Notes: a model not told the origin generated them from the letters alone. A stretch of 64,000 nt of DNA from Thalassolituus alkanivorans (GCF_020447205.1 NZ_JAJAEL010000024.1:94232-158231), one strand, 5' to 3'. Positions 19,797-28,260 are shown, counted from the stretch's first letter. Made by a program: numbers and translations.

Positions 19797-20265
19797 AACC
19801 CCTCCTAGTTTTTATTTGAATGCAGAATCAACCTAGCAGCATAGCGTCAGAACACGACAGCTAGACCTTGGTAGTACCAATTTTGAACACTCCTGTTCAA
19901 TGATTGCTTTTTCTATTAAAAACAAAGGGTTACCTAAACTTTTCAGGGGCCCGGAAAGCACGGGGTGACCATGGTCGCAGGTGGCAAAAATGGCGTGCTT
20001 TGGTGCTAATACGTACGCCTTTAGTCCGGTATAAAAGCGCTCCGGCGACGGCTGATTATTAACAATTGGCCCGATTTGCCGGGTTTGACAGAGCCATCGG
20101 TACAGCCAAATGGCGGATTTTTCCCGGAAGATACCTTATGATCGGCCTACCTGGCCTAACCAATAACTGATAACGCAAGCGGCCGGGGTCCGGTTGTGTC
20201 GCGGCTCGTTGTAATACGGGCATTGCCCTCCGGCCGGAATTGCACCAGCTCTGGAGAGTTTGTCT
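19797..20265. other. divergent promoter region of DUF4212-symporter and DUF2147
   Basis: This 469-bp gap has the operator-like site at 19862-19876 near its left end, and a TATGCT hexamer on the minus strand (19843-19838) that could be the -10 of the symporter operon. A TTGACA hexamer near 20085 may belong to the DUF2147 promoter, but no good -10 is seen. No further gene is supported. Confidence 0.4.
19862..19876 (-). promoter_or_regulatory. candidate CrbR-type operator upstream of DUF4212-symporter
   Basis: TAGAC-CTTG-GTAGTA on the plus strand; on the minus strand it reads TACTAC-CAAG-GTCTA, sharing CAAGGTC with the site at 8436-8450. It lies 66 bp upstream of DUF4212. It is the third member of a motif found only before acetate genes in this window. 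Confidence 0.55.
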
Positions 20266-20805
20266 GTGAAAAAATCCATATCCGCTCTTGCTTTTAGCCT
20301 GTTGTCATCCGTTGCCATGGCCGATCCTGCTGTGGGCCAGTGGGTAACCATCGACGACGAAGACGGCAGCCAGGCCAGCGTCGTTGACATCAACATTAAC
20401 GAAGAAGGCAAGCTGCAGGGCACTATCGTAAAACTGCTGCGTGAAAAAGATCAGGGCAAATCCTGTGAAAAATGTCCGGACGATTTTAAAAATCAGCCGG
20501 TTGAAGGCCTGACCTTTATGTGGGGGCTGGAAAAAGAAGGTGAAGGCGAGTGGGAAAGCGGCCGTATCCTCGACCCTAAATCCGGCAGCATTTATAAATC
20601 CCAGCTGGAAGTTGCCGAAGATGGCCAGAGCCTGAGCGTTCGCGGTTATATCGGCGTATCCTGGATTGGCCGCAGCCAGAAATGGTTGCGCTACGAAGCC
20701 CCAATTGCAGAAACAGCTGCAGAAGCTGTAAGCGCAGACAACAGTGCAGAAACTGCAGAAGCCACACCGGCTGAAACTGCAGCTGAAACCGCCGCTGCAG
20801 AATAA
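20266..20805 (+). CDS. DUF2147 exported protein with Ala/Glu-rich tail
   Basis: The 179-residue protein has a signal peptide ending at SVAMA and a DUF2147 beta-rich domain (about 20-140): GQWVTIDDEDG, a CEKCPDDF segment, and YIGVSWIGRSQKWLR near its end. The last 35 residues are a low-complexity Ala/Glu/Thr tail, unusual for the family. The role is unknown; DUF2147 proteins are small periplasmic proteins. GTG at 20266 is chosen because GGAGA lies eight bases upstream. A terminator follows at 20828-20853. Confidence 0.82.
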   Translation: MKKSISALAFSLLSSVAMADPAVGQWVTIDDEDGSQASVVDININEEGKLQGTIVKLLREKDQGKSCEKCPDDFKNQPVEGLTFMWGLEKEGEGEWESGRILDPKSGSIYKSQLEVAEDGQSLSVRGYIGVSWIGRSQKWLRYEAPIAETAAEAVSADNSAETAEATPAETAAETAAAE

Positions 20806-20827
20806 CGATTAGTTTTTTATTCTGCTG

Positions 20828-20853
20828 AAGCCCGCTTAACCGCGGGCTTTTTT
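20828..20853 (+). terminator. Rho-independent terminator after DUF2147 gene
   Basis: The stem AGCCCGC/GCGGGCT with a TTAACC loop is followed by six T residues. Confidence 0.9.
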
Positions 20854-20908
20854 GTGTCTGTAATCTGCTCATATCGGCAATGTGATTTCTGCCCGTTGTT
20901 GAACGCCA

Positions 20909-20926
20909 CAGTCATAACCCCGTCAT
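20909..20926 (+). promoter_or_regulatory. PhoB-box-like repeat upstream of the TonB receptor
   Basis: CAGTCAT-AACC-CCGTCAT matches the CTGTCAT-N4-CTGTCAT Pho-box consensus at 12 of 14 positions. A possible -10 (CCTAAT, about 20935-20940) follows at the spacing expected for PhoB activation. The GntR-type site at 20954-20967 lies just downstream. Confidence 0.6.
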
Positions 20927-20953
20927 ATTTTCTTCCTAATCTGCACTGGCTAA

Positions 20954-20967
20954 CTGGATTAGACCAG
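20954..20967 (+). promoter_or_regulatory. GntR-type operator upstream of the TonB receptor
   Basis: CTGGATTAGACCAG is an imperfect version of the perfect palindrome found before phnW (core TGGTCTAGACCA). It matches the form bound by HutC/PhnF-type GntR repressors. It lies downstream of the presumed -10, suited to repression, and 62 bp before the chosen start codon. Confidence 0.6.
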
Positions 20968-21028
20968 ATTCGGATGCCGCCGGCACAAGGGGCGTGATTG
21001 CGGCTTACTGGAAACTATGGGGATTAGG

Positions 21029-23824
21029 ATGAAGACGTTTAAAACTGCAAAACTGCCACTGCTGGCGACACTGTTGCTGGGCAGCCAGCTGGCACTGGCC
21101 GATGCCAGCCTGATGGGTTCGGTGATTGATCAGAGTTCAATATTACCCGGTGCAACGGTGACCGTTGTGGAAACCGGCGCCCGTGTTCAGAGTGATGAAC
21201 GCGGCCAGTTTATTCTCAAAGGCCTGCAGCCCGGCACCTACAACCTGAAAATTACCTATGTAGGTTATGAGCCGCTGCAAACCACCGTGACCCTGAGCGC
21301 CGATGAGCGTAAAGATCTGGGCGCACTGAAAGTGGTATTCACCGGCGCAGGTATCGAAGAAGTGGTCGCGGTTGGCCATATTTTTCAGGGCGAAATGAAA
21401 GCGCTGAACACACAGAAAAACGCCAACCGTATTCTTAATGCCATCTCTGCTGACGGCATCGGTAAATTACCGGACCGCAACGCCGCCGAAGCGGTACAGC
21501 GTATTCCCGGCATTTCGATTGAGCGCGATCAGGGCGAAGGCCGCTTTGTTGCCGTGCGTGGTTTACCGGCGCAGTGGAGTTCTGCCTCGCTGAACGGCGA
21601 CCGTATTCCGACCGCCGAAGAAGAAACCACCTCGCGTGCGACCGCGTTCGATTTTTTCCCGACCGAAATGATCGAAAGTGTGGAAGTCAGCAAAGCCGTA
21701 ACGCCGGATATGGAAGGCGATGCCATTGGCGGTAATGTGAATTTTATTACCCGCCGTGCGCCACAGGAAACCACACTGGATGTCACCGTTGGCAGCAACT
21801 ACAACGATAAAGCGGAAGAGAGTGGTTATAACCTGAATATTCTTGCCGGTGACCGCAGTGACGATGGTAAGTGGGGTTATATCGTTAATGCCAGCCAGTA
21901 CGTGCGTAACTGGGCGACCGATAACTTTGAACCACGCCGCAGTGGCGAAGGGATTAAACGCCTTGAACTGCGCGATTATACCGGTGAGCGCGATACCCGT
22001 GGTTTTAACGGTGCCGTGGAATATAAATTCGATAATGGCGATACCCTTTATGCCCGTACCCTGTACGGCACACTGATTGACGATGAAACCCACTACAAAC
22101 ACCGCTACCGTTTTGATAAAGACCGGATCGAGCTGCAGCATATTCACAATATTCTGACCACCGAACTCAGCGGTCATCAGCTGGGTGGTGAGCACTGGGT
22201 CGGAGAGGGCGGTCTGCTGGAATGGAAAGCCTCAACCTACGATAACCACTTCTATTACGGCGATGTGCCAAACAGCAAAGACAAGAGTTATTTTGTCGCC
22301 CGTTTTGATCAGAAAAACGTGGGCTTTGTAGGTCTGGATAACCGCAGCGGTAAAAACCTGTCGTACAACACCATCGACGGGGGTAACAGTCCATCGAATA
22401 AACCATCCACCCATTTACCGGATGGCTTCAGCATGGACCCGACACAGATGGCGTTGTCTTCTATTGAACTTTATAAGGTCGATGTGCGGGAAAAAGATAA
22501 GGTCGTGGCGCAGCTCGATTTTACTCAGGATATGAGCCTCGATCTGCAACTGAAATTCGGTACCAAATACCGTGAAAAAGAGCGGGTTGCGCGTTTCTCC
22601 GATGAGTTTTATCAGTGGAAAGACAGTGCGACAACGCCGCTTTTGAGCGACTTTGATTTAAGCGATCAGCCGGGCCGTAACGATTATCTGGAAGAAATTA
22701 ACGCCGGTTACGCCGATGACTTCAGCCAGGTGGCGGATATGTCGGATCTGGAAAATTTCTGGAACAAAAACCGCGATCAGTTCGAACTGATTGATGGCGA
22801 ATCCTACACCGTAGCCAACGGTGGGGCGCTGGGTCGTAACTTCGATGTGAACGAAACCCAGATGGCCGGTTACGGTATGGCGACTTATCAGCTGAACGAT
22901 GATGTCAGCCTGGTGGGCGGTGTGCGCGTCGAACGCACCGAGACCGAAGTGTCCGGTTACAGCGCCGAAGACAATGCCGGCACGCTGGTGATTGTGCCGG
23001 TTAAAAAGACCAAGTCTTACACCTCGGTGCTGCCGTCTGTACATATGACCTACGCCCTGACCGACGACAGCAACCTGCGCGCTGCCTTCAGCCGTACCTT
23101 TGCCCGTCCGGACTTTGGTTCGCTGGCTCCGGGTCAGGCCTATTCTGAAGCCGATGGTGAACTGGTGGTAGGCAATCCGGGACTGAACCCGACGTATTCC
23201 AATAATCTGGATGTGTTATTTGAGCGTTATTACGACAATGTCGGTGTGATTTCCGGCGGCCTGTTCTATAAGCAGATCAGCGATCCGATTTTCAGCAAGC
23301 GCTCTGAAGTAACCTTTAAAGGTGAAACCGTTGACCGTGTGGATTCGGTGAACGGTGATAATGCCTGGCTGGCCGGTGCTGAGTTTGCCTTCAGTCGTCG
23401 CCTCGATTTTATTGCCGATGCGCTGGAAAATGTCGGCGTACAGGCTAACTACACCCGCATGCGTTCGGTGATGGAATTAACCAATGGCCGCAAAGCCGAT
23501 ATTCCGCGTCAGGCCGACTCTCTGTATAACGCCGCGTTATTCTACGATGACAGCACCTTTGCCGTGCGCATCGCTGTTAACCATAAAGGCGCTTATATTC
23601 AGGAACACGGTGACAGCAGCGATGAAGACAGCTACTACGGTGATTACACCAGCGTTGATCTGAGCGCGTCTTATCAGGCAACCAGCGATCTGATGGTGTA
23701 CGCCGATATTAATAACATCACCAACGAACCGATGAAGTACTATCTCGGCAGCGAACGCCGTCCGTTGCAGGTGGAATACTACGGTTACCGCGCCAATCTG
23801 GGGGTTAAATACAGCTTCTTCTGA
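21029..23824 (+). CDS. TonB-dependent outer-membrane receptor, candidate phosphonate receptor
   Basis: The 931 residues form a signal peptide (ending at ALA, about 23), an N-terminal carboxypeptidase-regulatory-like beta domain (about 25-105), a plug (GIGKLPDRNAAEAVQRIPG, VAVRGL) and a barrel ending in VKYSFF. Such receptors import large or scarce ligands using TonB energy. The promoter carries the same PhoB-like box and GntR-type operator as the aminoethylphosphonate genes downstream, so a phosphonate ligand is inferred. ATG at 21029 is preferred for the signal peptide, with GGGG as a weak site; ATG at 21017 in frame is possible. A terminator follows. Confidence 0.9.
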   Translation: MKTFKTAKLPLLATLLLGSQLALADASLMGSVIDQSSILPGATVTVVETGARVQSDERGQFILKGLQPGTYNLKITYVGYEPLQTTVTLSADERKDLGALKVVFTGAGIEEVVAVGHIFQGEMKALNTQKNANRILNAISADGIGKLPDRNAAEAVQRIPGISIERDQGEGRFVAVRGLPAQWSSASLNGDRIPTAEEETTSRATAFDFFPTEMIESVEVSKAVTPDMEGDAIGGNVNFITRRAPQETTLDVTVGSNYNDKAEESGYNLNILAGDRSDDGKWGYIVNASQYVRNWATDNFEPRRSGEGIKRLELRDYTGERDTRGFNGAVEYKFDNGDTLYARTLYGTLIDDETHYKHRYRFDKDRIELQHIHNILTTELSGHQLGGEHWVGEGGLLEWKASTYDNHFYYGDVPNSKDKSYFVARFDQKNVGFVGLDNRSGKNLSYNTIDGGNSPSNKPSTHLPDGFSMDPTQMALSSIELYKVDVREKDKVVAQLDFTQDMSLDLQLKFGTKYREKERVARFSDEFYQWKDSATTPLLSDFDLSDQPGRNDYLEEINAGYADDFSQVADMSDLENFWNKNRDQFELIDGESYTVANGGALGRNFDVNETQMAGYGMATYQLNDDVSLVGGVRVERTETEVSGYSAEDNAGTLVIVPVKKTKSYTSVLPSVHMTYALTDDSNLRAAFSRTFARPDFGSLAPGQAYSEADGELVVGNPGLNPTYSNNLDVLFERYYDNVGVISGGLFYKQISDPIFSKRSEVTFKGETVDRVDSVNGDNAWLAGAEFAFSRRLDFIADALENVGVQANYTRMRSVMELTNGRKADIPRQADSLYNAALFYDDSTFAVRIAVNHKGAYIQEHGDSSDEDSYYGDYTSVDLSASYQATSDLMVYADINNITNEPMKYYLGSERRPLQVEYYGYRANLGVKYSFF

Positions 23825-23843
23825 TTTATTGCAGTAACAAAGA

Positions 23844-23867
23844 ACACCGGCTCTGGCCGGTGTTTTT
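23844..23867 (+). terminator. Rho-independent terminator after the TonB receptor
   Basis: The stem ACACCGGC/GCCGGTGT with a TCTG loop is followed by TTTT. It separates the receptor from the FAD-MFS-GntR operon. Confidence 0.85.
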
Positions 23868-23912
23868 ATTTGTGTTCTGCCTTGATGCAACGTTTTCTTT
23901 CTCTGAACCTGC

Positions 23913-23930
23913 CTGTCATCGTTTTGTCAT
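23913..23930 (+). promoter_or_regulatory. PhoB box upstream of the FAD-MFS-GntR operon
   Basis: CTGTCAT-CGTT-TTGTCAT matches the Pho-box consensus at 13 of 14 positions. A TTAAAT -10 candidate begins about 10 bp after it (23941-23946), the usual PhoB arrangement. This is the best Pho box in the window. Confidence 0.75.
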
Positions 23931-23943
23931 CCGTACTCTTTTA

Positions 23944-23978
23944 AATACTTCCATCTGGACTAGACCAAAAGAAGTATT
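23944..23978 (+). promoter_or_regulatory. GntR-type operator within a longer dyad upstream of the FAD gene
   Basis: The core CTGGACTAGACCAA (23955-23968) resembles the phnW palindrome. It is nested almost exactly at the centre of a larger dyad, AATACTTC at 23944-23951 and GAAGTATT at 23971-23978. The outer arm ends four bases before the start codon, so bound repressor, or an mRNA hairpin, would cover the ribosome-binding region. Confidence 0.65.
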
Positions 23979-23981
23979 AAG

Positions 23982-25217
23982 ATGGCGGTAAAACAGCAGG
24001 TGGTTATTATTGGCGGCGGTATTCTTGGCCTCGCCATTGCCCATTATCTGCAGAACAGCGGTGAGGCACAGGTCTGGTTATTTGAACGCGGCGAATTAGG
24101 CTCAGGCACTACCAGTCAGGCGGCGGCCTTATTAACCCGGGCGCGCAGCAGCGACAGTGCCGCATTAATGGTGCACGAAACTCACAGCACCCTGCGTATG
24201 CTGGAGCAGCGTTTTAATCTGCCCTTTGCGCAACGCAGCGGTTGTTTGCACATCGCCGTTAACGATAACGAACGTCAGCAACAGCAACGTTATTTTCAGC
24301 AGGCGCAGCAGCTGGACGTTGGCACACAATGGCTGGACAGCAGTGCAATTCAGCGGCTGCTGCCCTGGCTGGCAATCACGGCAGACAGCAGTGCGCTGTA
24401 TTACCCCGATGACGGCCACGCCGACCCTTATACCCTGGCACAGCTTTATGCCCGTTCGGCCCGTGCCGCAGGAGCACAGATTATTGCTCATTGTGCGGTC
24501 AGCCGGCTGGAATCACAGAGCGGTATATTTACCGGGGTATATTTAGCCAGCGGTGAATTTATCCGTGCCGACAGTGTGGTGCTGGCGGCCGGCCCCTGGA
24601 GTGCGGCACTGGCCTATGACTACGATATCGCGCTGGCGATGGCACCGGTACGCAGCCATTACTGGATAACCAACAACCAGCCGCAGGTTGATGCCAAGCA
24701 GCCGATGGCAATTATTCCTTCGGCCAAAGCCTATTTCCGCAGTGAACAATCGGCACTGTTATTCGGTGTGCGCGACAGCCAATGCTGTGTCGCCGACCCG
24801 CGTGCATTACCGCACGATATTCACAGTTTTCATTTTGCCGAAGATGCCAACGGCTGGCTGGCACTGGAAGAGCACTGGCATAACCTGCTGGCGCTCTGTC
24901 CGCTGCTGGAGCAGGCGCAACTGGCGCATTACTTAAGCGGTGTGTCGTCTTATACGCCGGATGGCAAGCCTTTGCTCGGTCGTCTGGAGCAATACAGCAA
25001 TGCCTTTGTTGCCACAGGCTGCTCCGGTGCCGGTATTGCCTTCAGTGGCGGTATTGGCCGTTTTCTGAGCGAACAGATTCTTGGCAAGCCCACCTTTGTT
25101 GCCGCCGAAGAATTCTCACCGGCCCGTTTTGCCACCCTGCAGCCGCCAGCCGATCCGATGAGTGCGGAATTCCGCCAGCACTGTGCCCGTGCGCGCAGCG
25201 GCAAGAGTACCGGCTGA
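23982..25217 (+). CDS. DAO-family FAD oxidoreductase of an aminophosphonate cluster
   Basis: The 411 residues start with a Rossmann dinucleotide fold (VVIIGGGILGLAIAHYL, then a Glu-ended second strand in WLFERG) and end with the FAD-contact GCSGAGIAFSGGIGR, as in D-amino-acid/sarcosine-oxidase-like enzymes. It resembles the oxidoreductases often encoded with phosphonate genes (TIGR03364-like). A likely role is oxidative deamination of an N-substituted aminoethylphosphonate to phosphonoacetaldehyde, the PhnX substrate; the substrate is inferred from context only. It leads the FAD-MFS-GntR operon. Its ribosome-binding site is weak and overlaps the operator dyad. Confidence 0.8.
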   Translation: MAVKQQVVIIGGGILGLAIAHYLQNSGEAQVWLFERGELGSGTTSQAAALLTRARSSDSAALMVHETHSTLRMLEQRFNLPFAQRSGCLHIAVNDNERQQQQRYFQQAQQLDVGTQWLDSSAIQRLLPWLAITADSSALYYPDDGHADPYTLAQLYARSARAAGAQIIAHCAVSRLESQSGIFTGVYLASGEFIRADSVVLAAGPWSAALAYDYDIALAMAPVRSHYWITNNQPQVDAKQPMAIIPSAKAYFRSEQSALLFGVRDSQCCVADPRALPHDIHSFHFAEDANGWLALEEHWHNLLALCPLLEQAQLAHYLSGVSSYTPDGKPLLGRLEQYSNAFVATGCSGAGIAFSGGIGRFLSEQILGKPTFVAAEEFSPARFATLQPPADPMSAEFRQHCARARSGKSTG

Positions 25218-25315
25218 ATGCAGCATTTTCATACAGCCGACATATCCCTCGGGTATTTCCTGTTTATAAGAACTGATTGCGCTGCAGGCACAGGTGCCGC
25301 AGCGGGAGTATTGCC

Positions 25316-26677
25316 ATGTTAATTATGCCGTTTCAGCGTTTTCACCAGCGGGTTCAGCAGCGTCTGCAGCAGGCGTCTGCACTCTGGTTTGTGGTGTTTG
25401 CCATCAGCGCCGCCTTTATGACGTACTTTTCTATGTACGCCTTCCGCAAGCCTTTCTCGGTGGCGATGTACGATGGCCAGACCCTGTTTGGCATGGATTA
25501 CAAAGTGATTCTGATTTTTGCTCAGGTGCTGGGTTATCTGTTGTCGAAGTTTATCGGTATCCGTGTGGTGTCGGGCATGATGCACGACCGCCGCGCGTTG
25601 GCCATTGTGTTATTGGTCGCCAGTGCACAACTGGCATTGTTTTTATTTGCGGTATTACCGGCGCCATTAAAACCTCTGGCGATGTTTTTTAATGGCCTAC
25701 CACTGGGCATGATCTGGGGGCTGGTATTCAGCTATCTGGAAGGGCGTAAAACCTCGGAATTACTCGGAGCAGGGTTAAGTGCCACCTTTATTGTTGCCTC
25801 AGGCATGGTGCGCAGTGTGGGCAAAGCGTTAATTGTTTATGCCGATGTGCCGGAATTCTGGATGCCGTTTTTAACCGGCCTGATTTTTATGCCGCTGCTG
25901 CTGATTTCGGTCTATGCACTGTCGATGATTCCGGAACCGGATGCGACAGATGAGGCCGAACGCATGAAACGCCAGCCTATGACCGCCGCCGACCGCTGGC
26001 GGTTATTTGGCCAGTACTGGTTTGGTCTGAGTCTGCTGATTCTGGCGTTTTTACTGTTCACCGGCTTACGTGATTTCCGCGATAACTTTTCTGCAGAAAT
26101 CTGGCAGGCGCTGGGTTATGGCAATGAACCCGCGATTTTTACCTACGCCGGGGTGCGCATCGCCGGTATGGTTCTGGTCGCGCTGGCGTTATTAATGTTT
26201 ATCCGCGATAACTTCCGCGCCTTTACTGCCAATCATATTGCCATTGTGCTGGGCTGCTTTATTTTGGGTTACAGCACCTGGCTGCATCAGCAACACTGGC
26301 TCGACAGTAAAATCTGGATGGTCGCCTTAGGTACGGGTTTGTATCTGGCCTATATTCCGTTTAACTGCTTTTTGTTTGACCGTTTTGTCGCCCTGGCCGG
26401 TGGCGTGGCCAATGCCGGTTTTCTGATTTATCTGGCCGACAGCGCCGGTTATACCGGCAGCGTGGGGTTATTGCTGGTTAAGCATTTTTATGCAGCGGAC
26501 ATCAGCTGGCTGAATTTCTTTGTCAGTGCCGTTTACAGTACCGCTATTATTGGTGGGGCGCTGGTCACGCTGTCGTGGCTGTATTTCCGCTGGCGCTTTT
26601 TCCGCAATGGACAGCAGTCTGAGGAAGAGCTCCAGAAACAGCCGCTGGCTTCTGTTGCTGCGGCGAGGCTAAAATAG
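25316..26677 (+). CDS. MFS-type transporter (DUF5690-like), candidate aminophosphonate importer
   Basis: This 453-residue membrane protein has about 12 helices. It includes the segments MYAFRKPFSVAMY and GLPLGMIWGLVFSYLEGRKTSE, resembling the DUF5690 branch of the major facilitator superfamily. The position between the FAD enzyme and the GntR regulator suggests inner-membrane uptake of the phosphonate handled by this cluster; no phnCDE- or phnSTUV-type ABC transporter is present. ATG at 25316 follows GGGAG with good spacing. The GntR gene starts 2 bp after its stop codon. Confidence 0.8.
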   Translation: MLIMPFQRFHQRVQQRLQQASALWFVVFAISAAFMTYFSMYAFRKPFSVAMYDGQTLFGMDYKVILIFAQVLGYLLSKFIGIRVVSGMMHDRRALAIVLLVASAQLALFLFAVLPAPLKPLAMFFNGLPLGMIWGLVFSYLEGRKTSELLGAGLSATFIVASGMVRSVGKALIVYADVPEFWMPFLTGLIFMPLLLISVYALSMIPEPDATDEAERMKRQPMTAADRWRLFGQYWFGLSLLILAFLLFTGLRDFRDNFSAEIWQALGYGNEPAIFTYAGVRIAGMVLVALALLMFIRDNFRAFTANHIAIVLGCFILGYSTWLHQQHWLDSKIWMVALGTGLYLAYIPFNCFLFDRFVALAGGVANAGFLIYLADSAGYTGSVGLLLVKHFYAADISWLNFFVSAVYSTAIIGGALVTLSWLYFRWRFFRNGQQSEEELQKQPLASVAAARLK

Positions 26678-26679
26678 CC

Positions 26680-27408
26680 ATGCATACCGATGCCGGATTG
26701 AAAAAAATGCTGCCAGCCAATATCGAAATACGCGACTACCTGGCCGGACTGATCAAACAGTCACGCCTGAAACAGAACGAACGCCTGCCATCCGAACGCG
26801 AACTGGTCGAGCAGTTTAAAAGCACGCGAATTACCGTGCGTGATGCGCTGTCGAAGCTGGAATCGGAAGGGCTGATTTACCGCTCCAACCGCCGCGGCTG
26901 GTTTGTCTCACCGCCACGGCTGGAATATGACCCGTCTTCGCGGGTGAATTTCTACCTGCTGGCGGAGCAACAACAACGCACTCCGGCCACCGAATTAATT
27001 TCACAAAAGCGCATTAAAGGCCCACAGGCCGCACGCACAGCACTGGCCGTTGCCGCTGATGAAAAACTGATTGAGCTTGTGCGTCTGCGCTCCCTCGATG
27101 GTCGTCCGGTGCTGTACGAATTTATCTACCTGCCGGAAAGCCGCTTTCCGGAACTGATGAAAAAAGACCTGGAAGGCTCGCTTACCACCTTGATGCAGCG
27201 CGATTACAACGTCGAAATTACGCACGAAGATAACCGCATCTGCGTGTCGGCGGTGTACGATCAGGTGGCCGACGCGCTGTCGCATATTAACGGCGCGCCC
27301 TGTCTGGAAATTCGCCGTATTCGTTATGAAGGGGAGCGTAAGGCGGTGGAGTTTGATATTGAGCACTGGGTTCACAGTGCGATAGAGCTGCGGATTCCCA
27401 GTCACTGA
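26680..27408 (+). CDS. GntR-family repressor of the HutC/PhnF type
   Basis: The 242 residues have an N-terminal winged helix (about 15-80, PSERELVEQFKSTRITVRDALSKLE is the recognition region) and a C-terminal UTRA ligand domain (about 100-235). Proteins of this subfamily bind TGGTNTAGACCA-like palindromes and release them on binding a metabolite. Three such palindromes occur before the TonB receptor, the FAD operon that includes this gene, and phnW. It is therefore the likely repressor of the whole phosphonate cluster and of itself, with an aminophosphonate-derived inducer inferred. Confidence 0.88.
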   Translation: MHTDAGLKKMLPANIEIRDYLAGLIKQSRLKQNERLPSERELVEQFKSTRITVRDALSKLESEGLIYRSNRRGWFVSPPRLEYDPSSRVNFYLLAEQQQRTPATELISQKRIKGPQAARTALAVAADEKLIELVRLRSLDGRPVLYEFIYLPESRFPELMKKDLEGSLTTLMQRDYNVEITHEDNRICVSAVYDQVADALSHINGAPCLEIRRIRYEGERKAVEFDIEHWVHSAIELRIPSH

Positions 27409-27442
27409 TTTTCTTTTTTCAGCTGTTTTTTGGGAGGGGCTT

Positions 27443-27888
27443 GGTAGGAGCGGCTTTCAGCCGCGATACCGTTCAGCCTGGGCTTGTCGAAGGTTTTAGA
27501 ACCGCGATACCGTTCAGCCTGAGCCTGTCGAAGGCTTTTAGCCACGGCGCGGGCTGGCTTTTGTAAATAATTCAAAGCCTTTGCGGGGCAAGCCCCTGCG
27601 CCCCAATCCGGGGAACTTCTCCCCGGGCCCCTGCTTCGCGCTGTGCAGGACTTAATCCGTTCTGAATAATCCTGCGGTCGCGGTACCGCGAATAATGGGC
27701 GAGACTTCAGGCATCCTGCCTTTCGCCCTGCGGGTCAGCCTTCGGCTGCTCAATTTTGTTCCCGACAAAATTGTCCATGGCCCTATTCGCTCGCCCGGCA
27801 TCCATGCCGGGACGTACCGGCGCAGAATGATTCAAACCGGCGTCCTGCAGGCGCATAAAACCATAGCGCGAAACCGCTTTTCAGCTTC
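27443..27888 (-). repeat. repeated intergenic element, left copy (minus orientation)
   Basis: This block matches, in reverse complement, 37628-37936. Shared parts in order are a GTAGGAGCGGCTTT-AGCCGC hairpin, GCGCGGGCTGGCTT, GCGGGGCAAGCCCCTGCGCCCC, CGCGAATAATGGGC and CATCCATGCCGGGACGTACC. Compared with the right copy it has about 75 extra bases, a tandem of GATACCGTTCAGCCTG-GC-TGTCGAAGG at 27461-27532, and about 78 extra bases at 27700-27777. No open frame with a credible start is present. Confidence 0.8.
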
Positions 27889-27949
27889 TGCTTTTGTGTA
27901 TTTTAAAAAGCCGCGTTGCGTCTGAATAAACGCGGCATTTGTGCGGTGC

Positions 27950-28076
27950 CAGTCAACCAGGCAGACAATCCGGTGGAAAGCACAGTACGGCCCGGAGCCT
28001 ATTCATTTCAATTATCAAACGGTAAAAGGCTCCGGGCGAATTGCTGTGCGGGCCGGATTGGCCACGCAGTTGACTG
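27950..28076. repeat. large imperfect inverted repeat with 26-base loop
   Basis: The arms 27950-28000 and 28027-28076 pair imperfectly over about 50 bp; the outer ends are CAGTCAAC/GTTGACTG and the inner ends CCCGGAGCCT/AGGCTCCGGG. It is flanked by the repeated element on the left and by a diverged third copy on the right (28131-28260). It could be a non-autonomous mobile element or a structured RNA; no terminal duplication was found. A smaller GCCGCGTT/AACGCGGC hairpin lies just upstream at about 27910-27937. Confidence 0.6.
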
Positions 28077-28130
28077 AACAGCACCGGACAGCCGCAAGAG
28101 AGGATCGGAAGGAGATACCTCTCCTTGCAT

Positions 28131-28260
28131 GGGGGCGCAGGGGGCGGAGCACCCGCAAAGGCTCAGAGATGATTACAAAATCCAGCCCGCGCAGCGGCTA
28201 CACCGATATCCGGAAAGGCTTCAACTTAGCTATAGAAGCCGCTCGCGTAGCGCCGCAGTA
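28131..28260 (+). repeat. diverged third copy of the intergenic element (plus orientation)
   Basis: GGGGGCGCAGGGGG, then CCAGCCCGCGCAGCGGC, and further on AGAAGCCGCTCGCG follow the order of the right copy (37628-37936) with many changes. It is the end of the non-coding stretch between GntR and the phnW promoter. Confidence 0.5.

Noticed and set aside
19960..20020. Sigma-54 promoter near GGTGGCAAAAATGGCGTGC
   Set aside because: The distance between GG and GC elements is wrong for a -24/-12 promoter.
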